Assembly: GCA_025965635.1 (NCBI GenBank)
Contig: JAOPWO010000285.1
Coordinates: 1 to 5,722 of the forward strand
Reading direction: 5' to 3'
DNA length: 5,722 nucleotides
Origin: Modestobacter sp.
Lineage (GTDB): Bacteria; Actinomycetota; Actinomycetes; Mycobacteriales; Geodermatophilaceae
The notes below the pieces were generated by a model, which worked only from the letters and a program-made list of their open reading frames with translations, was not told the origin of the DNA and did no database searches. Positions 1 to 5,722 of the stretch are shown piece after piece; positions within the stretch are counted from its first letter, which is position 1; each line of letters opens with the position of its first letter. Position numbers and translations under genes: made by a program.

Positions 1-1831
1 GGCCGCCGCCGGCCAGCAGCACCTCGTGGGTGCCGCGTTCGATGATCCGGCCGACTTCCACCACCAGGATCTGGACGGCGTTGCGGATGGTCGACAGCCG
101 GTGCGCGAACACCAAGGACGTGCGACCGGCCAGCGCGGCGTCCAGCGCGTGCTGGACGGCGACCTCCGACTCGCTGTCCAGGTGCGCGGTGGCCTCGTCC
201 AGGATCACCACCCCCGGCCCCTTGAGCAGCACCCGGGCGATCGCCAGCCGCTGCTTCTCCCCGCCGGACATCCGGTAGCCCCGGTCGCCGACCACGGTGT
301 CCAGCCCGTCGGGCAGCGAGGCGATCAGCGCGGCGATCCGCGCTCCGGTCAGCGCCGCCCAGAGCTCGTCGTCGGTGGCCTCCGGCCGGGCGTAGCGCAG
401 GTTGGCCCGGATCGTGTCGTGGAACAGGTGGGCGTCCTGGCTGACCACGCCGATCGCCGCGCGCAGCGAGGTGCTGGTGGCGCGGCGGACGTCGACCCCG
501 CCCACCCGGACGGCACCGCCGGTGACGTCGTACAGCCGGGGCACCAGGTTGGCGATGGTGGACTTGCCGGCTCCCGAGTGCCCCACCAGCGCCACCAGCT
601 GACCGGGCTCGGCTCGGAAGCTGACGTCCTCCAGCACCGTCGCCGGCGGTCCGCCGTGCTCGGGCAGCGCTACGTCCTCCAGGGAGGCCAGCGAGACGTC
701 CTTCGCCGCCGGGTAGCTGAAGGACACGGAGTCGAACTCGACCGACCGGTCGCCGGCCGGGACGTCGACGGCGTCCGGGGCCTCGGCGATCATCGGTGCC
801 AGGTCGAGCACCTCGAAGACGCGGTCGAAGCTGACCATCGCGCTCATCACGTCGACCCGGACGTTCGCCAGCGCGGTCAGCGGCCCGTAGAGGCGGGACA
901 GCAGCAGCGCCAGGGCGACGACGTCGCCCGGGCTGAGCTCCCCGGTGAAGGCCAGCGTGCCGCCCAGGCCGTAGACGAGCGCGGTGGCCAGCGCGGCGAC
1001 CAGGGTCAGGGCGGTGAAGAAGGTCCGGCCGTACATGGCCGAGAGCACGCCGATGTCGCGGACCCGGGCCGCGCGGTCGCGGAAGGCCTCGGCCTCGGCC
1101 TCGGGCCGGCCGAACAGCTTGACCAGCAGCGCGCCGGAGACGTTGAACCGCTCGGTCATCGAGGAGTTCATCGAGGCGTTGAGGCCGTAGGCCTCCCGGG
1201 TGATCTCCTGCAGGCGCTTGCCGATCCGGCGGGCAGGCAGCACGAACAGCGGCACCAGCACGATCGACAGCAGGGTGATCTGCCAGGACAAGGTGAGCAT
1301 CACCGTGGCGGTGAGCACCAGCCCGATGACGTTGGAGACCACGCCGGACAGGGTGGAGGTGAACGCCTGCTGGGCGCCGATGACGTCGTTGTTGAGCCGG
1401 CTGACCAGCGCGCCGGTCTGGGTGCGGGTGAAGAAGGCCACCGGCATCTGCTGCACGTGCTCGAAGACCCGGCTGCGCAGGTCGTAGATGACGCCCTCGC
1501 CGATCCGGGAGGAGTACCAGCGCTGGGCCAGCGAGCTCGCCGCATCGACCAGGGCCAGCCCGGCGATGAACAGCGCGATCCGCGTGATGTCACCGGCCGT
1601 GCCCGACAGCCGGGCGATCCGGTTGACGATGTCGCCGGCGAGCAGCGGGGTCAGCACGCCGATCAGCGCGGACAGCACCACCAGGGACAGGAAGGCGGTG
1701 AGCTCCCGGCGGTAGGGCCGGGCCACGCCCAGGATCCTCCGGACCGTCCCCTCCGGGATCTCCCGGGCGGATGCCGCGGGGTCCCGGCGGAACGAGCGCA
1801 TCGCCGCCATCGAGGTCATGCCACCGTCCAC
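1..1831 (-). CDS. ABC exporter, fused permease/ATPase (C-terminus cut by window edge)
   Basis: This is a half-transporter of the ABCB/MsbA type: one transmembrane domain followed by one nucleotide-binding domain, which would dimerise in the cytoplasmic membrane to export a hydrophobic compound, lipid or drug; the substrate cannot be told. Numbering from GTG at 1831, 610 residues are visible. Six hydrophobic helices lie near 44-64, 84-104, 160-180, 184-203, 271-291 and 301-322. The ATPase has an A-loop Tyr373 (FSYP), Walker A GHSGAGKST (417-425, Lys423), Q-loop Gln465, X-loop VGDRG, signature MSGGE (Ser522), Walker B VVILDEAT (Asp545, Glu546) and H-loop His577, so it looks fully active. The visible part ends about 33 residues after the H-loop, so only the short C-terminal tail is missing. 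GTG 1831 was chosen because GGAGG (1845-1841) lies 9 bases before it; ATG 1819 (MTSMAAM) is in frame but has poor Shine-Dalgarno spacing, though it may match homologues better. It is the last visible minus-strand gene, after the crotonase gene. Confidence 0.93.
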   Translation of the reverse strand, partial: MDGGMTSMAAMRSFRRDPAASAREIPEGTVRRILGVARPYRRELTAFLSLVVLSALIGVLTPLLAGDIVNRIARLSGTAGDITRIALFIAGLALVDAASSLAQRWYSSRIGEGVIYDLRSRVFEHVQQMPVAFFTRTQTGALVSRLNNDVIGAQQAFTSTLSGVVSNVIGLVLTATVMLTLSWQITLLSIVLVPLFVLPARRIGKRLQEITREAYGLNASMNSSMTERFNVSGALLVKLFGRPEAEAEAFRDRAARVRDIGVLSAMYGRTFFTALTLVAALATALVYGLGGTLAFTGELSPGDVVALALLLSRLYGPLTALANVRVDVMSAMVSFDRVFEVLDLAPMIAEAPDAVDVPAGDRSVEFDSVSFSYPAAKDVSLASLEDVALPEHGGPPATVLEDVSFRAEPGQLVALVGHSGAGKSTIANLVPRLYDVTGGAVRVGGVDVRRATSTSLRAAIGVVSQDAHLFHDTIRANLRYARPEATDDELWAALTGARIAALIASLPDGLDTVVGDRGYRMSGGEKQRLAIARVLLKGPGVVILDEATAHLDSESEVAVQHALDAALAGRTSLVFAHRLSTIRNAVQILVVEVGRIIERGTHEVLLAGGG

Positions 1832-1837
1832 GTCCGG

Positions 1838-1845
1838 CCCCCTCC
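1838..1845 (-). promoter_or_regulatory. Ribosome binding site of the ABC exporter, favouring GTG 1831
   Basis: On the minus strand the bases read GGAGGGGG, a strong match to the anti-Shine-Dalgarno. Its GGAGG core is 9 bases from GTG 1831 but 21 bases from the first in-frame ATG (1819), which has only a GGTGG one base away. This supports the GTG start, adding four residues (M-D-G-G) in front of the ATG. Confidence 0.55.
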
Positions 1846-1861
1846 CCTCACTCCACCGCTC

Positions 1862-1891
1862 CCGTCCACGCGAACCGCGGCGGGGGGACGG
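1862..1891 (-). terminator. GC-rich hairpin between crotonase and ABC exporter genes (possible U-less terminator)
   Basis: CCGTCC at 1862-1867 pairs with GGACGG at 1886-1891. Inside it, CGCG (1869-1872) pairs with CGCG (1876-1879) around a three-base loop, leaving an uneven internal bulge of one and six bases. It begins about ten bases after the crotonase stop codon. There is no run of U after it, so it could be a weak attenuator, an mRNA-stabilising stem or chance structure in GC-rich DNA. The rest of the gap shows no convincing promoter. Confidence 0.25.
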
Positions 1892-1900
1892 CTGTTCCGC

Positions 1901-2680
1901 TCAGCGCGCAGCCAGGGCGTGCAGTCGGCGGACCTGCGCGGCCCGCTCGGCCGCGTCCTGGGTCGCGACGTCGGCGGTGACCGCGCTGCGCAGCAGGGCG
2001 AGGGTCTCACGGCTGGCGTCGACGTCGACGGCCACCAGCGCCGCGACCAGGTCGCGGACGGCGTCGGTCAGTTCCTCGGCCGGGACGGCGGCGTTCGCCA
2101 GCCCGATGGCCACCGCCTCGGCGGCACCCACCGGCCGGCCGGTCAGGCAGATCTCGACGGCCCGGCTGTAGCCGACCAGCTGGACCAGCGTGCTGGTGCC
2201 GGTGAGGTCGGGCACCAGGCCGAGCACGGCCTCGGGCAGCCGCAGCTGGACGTCCTCGGTGACGACCCGCAGGTCGCAGGCCAGGGCCAGCTGGGCGCCG
2301 GCCCCGATCGCGTGCCCCTGGACCGCGGCGACCGACACGACCCCCGGCGCGCGGAGCCAGCGGAACGCGGCCTGGTAGCCGCGGATCCGCTCGGCAGCCA
2401 GCTCCGGCGGCAGCGTGGCCAGCTCCCGGAGACCGCCCGGGACCTCAGGACCGGCGCTGAACAGGCTGCGGTCCAGCCCGGCCGAGAACGACCGGCCGGC
2501 GCCCTGGACGACGACCACCCGCACGTCGTCGTCCACGCTGTCCCCGACCGCGCGCAGCGCCTCCCAGGTCTCCGGCGTCTGGGCGTTGAGCTGGTCGGCC
2601 CGGTCCAGCGTCACGGTGAGGACGGCGCCGTCCCGCGCCGTCCGCACCCACCCGCGGAGCTCCCCGGAGGACGAGCTCAC
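1901..2680 (-). CDS. Enoyl-CoA hydratase/isomerase (crotonase) family protein
   Basis: At 259 residues this is a full-length crotonase-fold protein. Such enzymes use an oxyanion hole to stabilise a thioester enolate of an acyl-CoA, usually in the cytoplasm and in fatty-acid or other acyl-CoA breakdown. The first oxyanion-hole strand is SFSAGLD (64-70), the second is GHAIGAGAQLALACD (122-136), and LPEAVLGLVPDLTGT (148-162) carries the acid Glu150, equivalent to Glu164 of rat mitochondrial crotonase. The other hydratase glutamate (Glu144 in rat) is replaced by Gln130. That argues against a standard hydratase and leaves isomerase or another CoA chemistry open. The GTG start (2680-2678) overlaps the HTH gene's TGA (2679-2677), so translation is probably coupled. 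An AAGG lies shortly upstream as a weak Shine-Dalgarno. M. tuberculosis EchA12 (Rv1472) is a likely relative by neighbourhood. The exact substrate is unknown. Confidence 0.93.
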   Translation of the reverse strand: MSSSSGELRGWVRTARDGAVLTVTLDRADQLNAQTPETWEALRAVGDSVDDDVRVVVVQGAGRSFSAGLDRSLFSAGPEVPGGLRELATLPPELAAERIRGYQAAFRWLRAPGVVSVAAVQGHAIGAGAQLALACDLRVVTEDVQLRLPEAVLGLVPDLTGTSTLVQLVGYSRAVEICLTGRPVGAAEAVAIGLANAAVPAEELTDAVRDLVAALVAVDVDASRETLALLRSAVTADVATQDAAERAAQVRRLHALAAR

Positions 2681-2907
2681 CCCGCCTTCTTGGCGTTTCG
2701 GTTGGCGCCGCCGCGACCCCGCAGCGTCGCACCGGACTCCGACAGGAGCCGGTGCACGAAACCGTAGGAGCGGTTGGTGGAGGTGGCGAGCGAGCGGATG
2801 CTCTCCCCGCCGTCGTACCGCTGACGGAGCTCGTCAGCCAGCGACGTCCGGTCGCCGCCGGTGATGCGCTTGCCCTTGCCCAGGTCCGTGGTGCTCGAGT
2901 CGGCCAT
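2677..2907 (-). CDS. Small helix-turn-helix DNA-binding protein (76 residues)
   Basis: The protein is short and basic and is almost entirely one helix-turn-helix. Predicted helices are 22-32 (SLADELRQRYD), 36-43 (SIRSLATS) and recognition helix 47-58 (SYGFVHRLLSES), in the style of resolvase/Hin-type HTHs. A basic N-terminus (KGKR, 11-14) and a C-terminal RGRGG (63-67) with a Lys/Arg tail flank it; these could touch the DNA backbone or minor groove. It probably acts as a transcriptional regulator or small DNA-binding protein; no ligand pocket is present. ATG 2907 was chosen over upstream ATGs at 3009 and 3003 because GGAGGGG (2918-2912) precedes it at ideal spacing and the extra 34 upstream residues look like translated spacer. 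The family is widespread in actinobacteria; M. tuberculosis Rv1473A appears to be a counterpart. It lies after the ABC-F gene and overlaps the crotonase gene by four bases (GTGA), so it may control this set. The targets are unknown. Confidence 0.85.
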   Translation of the reverse strand: MADSSTTDLGKGKRITGGDRTSLADELRQRYDGGESIRSLATSTNRSYGFVHRLLSESGATLRGRGGANRNAKKAG

Positions 2908-2911
2908 GACT

Positions 2912-2918
2912 CCCCTCC
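2912..2918 (-). promoter_or_regulatory. Ribosome binding site deciding the HTH protein start
   Basis: GGAGGGG on the minus strand, with its GGAGG core six bases before ATG 2907. It separates the true 76-residue protein from a longer 110-residue reading frame that begins at 3009. A small stem, GTGCC/GGCAC (2919-2923 with 2929-2933, five-base loop), lies directly upstream in the mRNA and could affect ribosome access; it is short and may be chance. Confidence 0.7.
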
Positions 2919-3072
2919 GTGCCAGCGCGGCACCGGCTTCCGCCAGGGCATCCGCTGGTCGCCTGGCGCCGCTGTCCGGGTGACGTCGGCGTCCCGAGGC
3001 CATGATCACCCGCCGGTGCGTGCTCGGCCACCGGAACCGGAACGGTCCCGTAGCGCGTGAGCGGATCGCGGT
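2919..3072. other. Intergenic gap between ABC-F and HTH genes
   Basis: This stretch between the ABC-F stop codon and the HTH ribosome binding site holds no credible gene. On the plus strand it contains a tandem hexamer CCGGAA-CCGGAA followed by CGG (3031-3045), a TGATCA palindrome (3003-3008) and a GACGTC palindrome (2982-2987). I see neither a U-tailed terminator for the ABC-F gene nor a TANNNT promoter for the HTH gene, so read-through from the ABC-F promoter is the simplest view, but an internal promoter is not excluded. Confidence 0.5.
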
Positions 3073-4674
3073 TCAGGCGAGCGAGACCAGGTCGGCGAAG
3101 TCCTCGCTCCAGGTGTCCTCCGTGCCGTCGGGCAGGATGATCACCTTGTCCGGGCGGAGCGCGTGGACGGCCCCCTCGTCGTGCGTGACCAGCACGATGG
3201 CCCCGGCGTAGGTGCGCAACGCCTCCAGCACCTGCTCCCGGCTGGCCGGGTCGAGGTTGTTGGTCGGCTCGTCGAGCAGCAGCACGTTGGCCGCCGAGCA
3301 GACCAGCGCGGCCATCGCCAGCCGGGTCCGCTCTCCGCCGGAGAGGGTGCCGGCGCGCTGGTCGACCGTCTCGCCGGAGAACAGGAAGGCCCCGAGTATC
3401 CGGCGCAGCTCGGTGTCGGTCGAGTCGGGGGCGGCCGACCGCATCACCTCCAGCAGCGTGCGATCCATGTCGATGGTCTCGTGCTCCTGCGCGTAGTACC
3501 CGATGCGCAGCCCGTGCCCGGCCTTCACCTCGCCGGTGTCGGGCGTCTCGGTGCCGGCCAGCATCCGCAGCAGCGTCGTCTTCCCGGCGCCGTTGAACCC
3601 CAGTACGACCACCCGGGTGCCCCGGTCGATGGCCAGGTCGACGCCGGTGAAGATCTCCAGCGAGCCGTAGCTCTTGCTCAGGTGCTCGGCGGTGAGCGGG
3701 GTCTTGCCGCCGGGGGCGGGGGTGGGGAACCGGAGCTTGGCCACCCTGTCCTCGACCCGGACGTCGGCCAGCCCGGCCGCCAGCCGCTGCGCGCGCTTGT
3801 CCATGCTGTGCGCGGCCTTGGCCTTGGTCGCCTTGGCGCGCATCTTGTCCGCCTGCGCGGTCAACGCGTCGATCTTCTTCTCGGCATTGGCCCGCTCTGA
3901 CTTCCGGCGGCGCTCGTCGGTCTCCCGGGCGTCCAGGTAACGCTTCCAGCCCAGGGTGTAGATGTCGACGGTGGCCCGGTTGGCGTCCAGATGCCAGACC
4001 TTGTTGACCACGGCCTCGAGCAGTTCGACGTCGTGGCTGATCACGACCAGGCCACTGCGGTGGCCGGCCAGGAAGCCCTTGAGCCAGACGACGGAGTCGG
4101 CGTCCAGGTGGTTGGTCGGCTCGTCGAGCAGCAGCGTGTCGGCGTCGGAGAACAGGATCCGGGCGAGCTCCACCCGCCGGCGCTGGCCACCGGAGAGGGT
4201 GTGCAGCGGCTGGGCCAGGACCCGGTCGGGCAGGCCGAGGTTGGTGCAGATGCGGGCGGCGTCGCTCTCCGCGGCGTACCCGCCCATCGCGGCGAACTGG
4301 TCCTCCAAGCGGCCGTAGCGCCGGACTGCCTTGTCCCGCTCGGCGTCGTCGGCCGGTTCGGCCATGGCGACCTGGGCCTTGGTCAGCTGGTGCTTGAGGA
4401 CGTCGAGGCCCCGGCCGGACAGCACCCGGTCGCTGGCGGGGATGTCGAGGTCGCCGCTGCGCGGGTCCTGCGGGAGGTAACCGAGTTCCCCGGTCACCTC
4501 CACCTTGCCCGCGTGCGGAACCCGCTCACCGGCCAGGGTCGTGAGGGTGGTGGTCTTGCCGGCGCCGTTGCGTCCGACGAGGCCGATCCGGTCGCCCGGT
4601 TGCACCCGCAGGTTGGCCTCACTGATGAGGATGCGGGCGCCGGCACGCAGCTCTAGGCCGGTCGTCGTGATCAC
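3073..4674 (-). CDS. ABC-F family ATPase (ribosome-acting translation factor / antibiotic-resistance type)
   Basis: This 533-residue protein has two ATPase domains and no membrane segment, the mark of ABC-F proteins, which bind the ribosomal E site and either relieve stalling or displace antibiotics. Domain 1 has Walker A GRNGAGKTT (34-42, Lys40), signature LSGGQ (160-164), Walker B LLLDEPTNHLD (181-191, Glu185) and switch His214. Domain 2 has GFNGAGKTT (359-367, Lys365), LSGGE (444-448), LLLDEPTNNLD (465-475, Glu469) and His498. Both sites look catalytically intact. Between them a Lys/Arg/Glu-rich helical linker (about 243-313) is the P-site-tRNA interaction motif region, which in this family governs drug protection. 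The protein stops about 35 residues after the second switch histidine, without a long C-terminal extension. GTG 4674 was chosen because homology-like sequence (ITTTGLELRAG) begins there and a -10 box is placed for a leaderless start; the frame stays open far upstream only because it lies antisense to the next gene. It most resembles M. tuberculosis Rv1473, annotated as a macrolide ABC ATPase. Whether it confers resistance cannot be told. Confidence 0.93.
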   Translation of the reverse strand: MITTTGLELRAGARILISEANLRVQPGDRIGLVGRNGAGKTTTLTTLAGERVPHAGKVEVTGELGYLPQDPRSGDLDIPASDRVLSGRGLDVLKHQLTKAQVAMAEPADDAERDKAVRRYGRLEDQFAAMGGYAAESDAARICTNLGLPDRVLAQPLHTLSGGQRRRVELARILFSDADTLLLDEPTNHLDADSVVWLKGFLAGHRSGLVVISHDVELLEAVVNKVWHLDANRATVDIYTLGWKRYLDARETDERRRKSERANAEKKIDALTAQADKMRAKATKAKAAHSMDKRAQRLAAGLADVRVEDRVAKLRFPTPAPGGKTPLTAEHLSKSYGSLEIFTGVDLAIDRGTRVVVLGFNGAGKTTLLRMLAGTETPDTGEVKAGHGLRIGYYAQEHETIDMDRTLLEVMRSAAPDSTDTELRRILGAFLFSGETVDQRAGTLSGGERTRLAMAALVCSAANVLLLDEPTNNLDPASREQVLEALRTYAGAIVLVTHDEGAVHALRPDKVIILPDGTEDTWSEDFADLVSLA

Positions 4675-4681
4675 TGACCCC

Positions 4682-4687
4682 AGGGTA
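4682..4687 (-). promoter_or_regulatory. -10 element (TACCCT) for a probably leaderless ABC-F mRNA
   Basis: TACCCT on the minus strand fits the actinobacterial TANNNT -10 consensus. Exactly seven bases separate it from GTG 4674, so transcription would begin at the G of the start codon, as in many actinobacterial leaderless mRNAs. Only a poor GGGG lies upstream as a Shine-Dalgarno, which agrees. No clear TTGACA-like -35 is visible; a GGAAC at 4708-4704 is at odd spacing. Confidence 0.5.
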
Positions 4688-4792
4688 GGCGCTCCGCGCC
4701 GATGTTCCGACCCGGTCTCCGGTGATGTGGACGGCATTGCCCGTCCGGGGGGGGCGTTGGGGAAAACCGGCCGCCACCTGCCACGCGCCCGC

Positions 4793-4797
4793 GAGGA
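4793..4797 (+). promoter_or_regulatory. Ribosome binding site of the membrane protein gene
   Basis: GAGGA lies seven bases before ATG 4805 and fixes the start directly ahead of the zinc ribbon. An ATG at 4797 overlapping it is in another frame. Confidence 0.65.
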
Positions 4798-4804
4798 TGC
4801 GTCC

Positions 4805-5722
4805 ATGTACTCCTCCCCGGCGCCGCCCGGTCCTCCCTGCCCGGTCTGCGGCACGCCCGTGTCCGGTGCGCCGGAGGCGGTCTGCCCGGGCTGCGGGCTG
4901 CCGGCGGCCGGCCAGGCCGCGACCGTGGTCGCCCGGATCGGCGCCACCCTGCACGAGCTGGCCCGCGACCGGGACGCCCTGCTCGTCACGCTCCGGGCAG
5001 CCGCGCCCGGCCGGGCCAACGCTCCCCGGCCGGCCGGCCCGCCCCCGTCACCACCGTCGTGGACACCGCCCGCCACCGCTCCCCTCCCCCGGCGGGAGCG
5101 CCGGCGGCTGAGCCCGCAGCAGGTGCTCCTGGGCCTGGGCGCGCTGCTGCTGGTGGCGGGTGCCCTGGCGTTCGTGGCGGTCGCCTGGACCCGGCTGGGG
5201 GTCACCTTCCAGGCGCTGGTGCTGCTGGCGGTCACTGCTGCGGCCTGGGCGGCGTCGGCCTGGGCGGCGCGCCGCGCGTTGCGGGCCACCGAGGAGGCGC
5301 TGGCCGCCGCGGGCGCTGCGCTGCTGGCGGTCGACCTGGGGGCCGCCCATGCTCTGGGGCTCCTCGGTGCCGACGCGGTGCCGCTGCGGCTGTGGACGGC
5401 GCTGTCCTGTGCCGTCGTCGGCGCGGTCGCCGGTGCGCTGCACCTGGTCACCCGCTCCACCACGACCTGGCCGCTGGTGTGCCTGCTGGCGGCCCAGCCG
5501 GTGGCGGTGCTGCTCCTCCCGCCGGACGTGCTCGGGAGCCCGGTGGGCGTCGCCGTGGTGCTGGCGATCGCGGCTGCCGACCTGGCCGCCACCCAGCTGC
5601 TGCGCCCGGGCGTCGACCGGGTCGCGCACCTGCTGGCCAGGCTGTGGGCGGTCGTCGGGGTCCTGGGCGGGCTCGGCCTCGCGGCCGGGGACGACACGGC
5701 CGAGTCGTGGGGCGCGACCGCG
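4805..5722 (+). CDS. Large multi-pass membrane protein with N-terminal zinc ribbon (3' end outside window)
   Basis: The first 306 codons are visible with no stop. Residues 12-30 form a zinc ribbon with two CxxC pairs (Cys12/Cys15 in CPVC, Cys27/Cys30 in CPGC). A short helix follows (about 41-66, ARIGATLHELARDRDALL), then a Pro/Ala-rich linker (about 68-95) and a basic stretch (PRRERRR, 95-101). About seven hydrophobic helices then follow, near 106-127, 134-153, 166-187, 194-215, 223-240, 244-265 and 275-296. The pattern matches a family of large actinobacterial membrane proteins that NCBI names after SCO7613, often well over 600 residues; the family name is from memory. The function is unknown. 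The zinc ribbon would lie in the cytoplasm, given the positive residues before the first helix. There is no signal peptide. It is divergent from the ABC-F gene, so the two may share a control region but are not in one operon. Confidence 0.85.
   Translation, partial: MYSSPAPPGPPCPVCGTPVSGAPEAVCPGCGLPAAGQAATVVARIGATLHELARDRDALLVTLRAAAPGRANAPRPAGPPPSPPSWTPPATAPLPRRERRRLSPQQVLLGLGALLLVAGALAFVAVAWTRLGVTFQALVLLAVTAAAWAASAWAARRALRATEEALAAAGAALLAVDLGAAHALGLLGADAVPLRLWTALSCAVVGAVAGALHLVTRSTTTWPLVCLLAAQPVAVLLLPPDVLGSPVGVAVVLAIAAADLAATQLLRPGVDRVAHLLARLWAVVGVLGGLGLAAGDDTAESWGATA

Larger units (their letters stand above)
4675..4804. other. Divergent intergenic region between ABC-F and membrane protein genes
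   Basis: These 130 bases must carry the promoters of both divergent genes. The minus-strand -10 (4687-4682) is visible. For the plus strand I see no well-spaced pair of promoter hexamers; TTGGGG (4757-4762) could be a -35 but no fitting -10 follows. An eight-base G run lies at 4747-4754, followed by GGGG (4759-4762) and an A tract (4763-4766), unusual in this sequence. Confidence 0.5.

Noticed and set aside
26..2767. A 913-codon open frame on the plus strand
   Set aside because: It runs antisense to the exporter, the crotonase and part of the HTH gene, crosses their gaps, and its translation is low-complexity (Arg, Gly, Gln, Asp, His) with no domain. The minus-strand frames carry full family motifs. 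Long antisense frames are common at this GC content.
2908..3009. An N-terminal extension of the HTH protein to ATG 3009
   Set aside because: There is no good ribosome binding site at 3009, the added residues look like translated spacer, and ATG 2907 has a strong Shine-Dalgarno.
4081..4200. Repeated DNA between the two halves of the ABC-F gene (compare 3241-3350)
   Set aside because: The similar bases encode the duplicated Walker B (LLLDEPTN) and signature (LSGG) motifs of the two ATPase domains and are not an independent repeat.
3163..4656. Plus-strand open frames of 245 and 221 codons inside the ABC-F gene
   Set aside because: They are mirror frames of the ABC-F coding strand; both contain repeated GRLVEQQ-like text that is the antisense of the two Walker B segments.
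5048..5629. A minus-strand open frame of 193 codons opposite the membrane protein
   Set aside because: It is a Gln/Arg/Gly-rich antisense shadow, while the plus-strand frame gives hydrophobic helices and a zinc ribbon with a proper ribosome binding site.
4675..5697. An upstream extension of the ABC-F frame to 874 codons
   Set aside because: The extra part is antisense to the zinc-ribbon membrane protein and is Ser/Ala/Arg-rich without a domain; the ABC-F similarity begins at GTG 4674.

Overview
The window is very GC-rich DNA with GC-dominated third codon positions. All genes look chromosomal and actinobacterial. The codon use and the protein families suggest a Geodermatophilaceae-like organism (Blastococcus, Geodermatophilus or Modestobacter type), but that placement is inferred from memory of similar proteins, not from a search.

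Layout: most of the window (1-4674) is read from the minus strand. In transcription order it holds an ABC-F translation factor (4674-3073, GTG start), a 165-base gap, a 76-residue helix-turn-helix protein (2907-2677), a crotonase-family enzyme whose GTG start overlaps the HTH stop codon in a GTGA tetranucleotide (2680-1901), an 81- to 69-base gap with a hairpin, and a fused ABC exporter (permease plus ATPase, 1831 to beyond position 1). The exporter is cut by the window edge only a few dozen residues before its expected end. On the plus strand, divergent from the ABC-F gene across 130 bases, is the first 306 codons of a large multi-pass membrane protein with an N-terminal zinc ribbon (4805 to beyond 5722).

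How the genes may work together: the ABC-F protein would act on the ribosome, either housekeeping or antibiotic-protective. The small HTH protein is its likely co-transcribed regulator and is translationally coupled to the crotonase homologue. The same three families sit together in Mycobacterium tuberculosis around Rv1472 (echA12), Rv1473 and Rv1473A, as far as I recall, so the trio looks like a conserved actinobacterial neighbourhood with no accepted joint function. The ABC-F gene has a TANNNT -10 element exactly 7 bases before its GTG, which suggests a leaderless transcript.

I saw no RNA gene, insertion sequence, CRISPR array, phage gene or attachment site. Very long open frames on the opposite strand of real genes (such as a 913-codon one at 26-2767 on the plus strand) are artefacts of the high GC content. 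There is no obvious new defence or mobile system here. The most worthwhile signals are the conserved trio, the altered crotonase active site, and the leaderless start.
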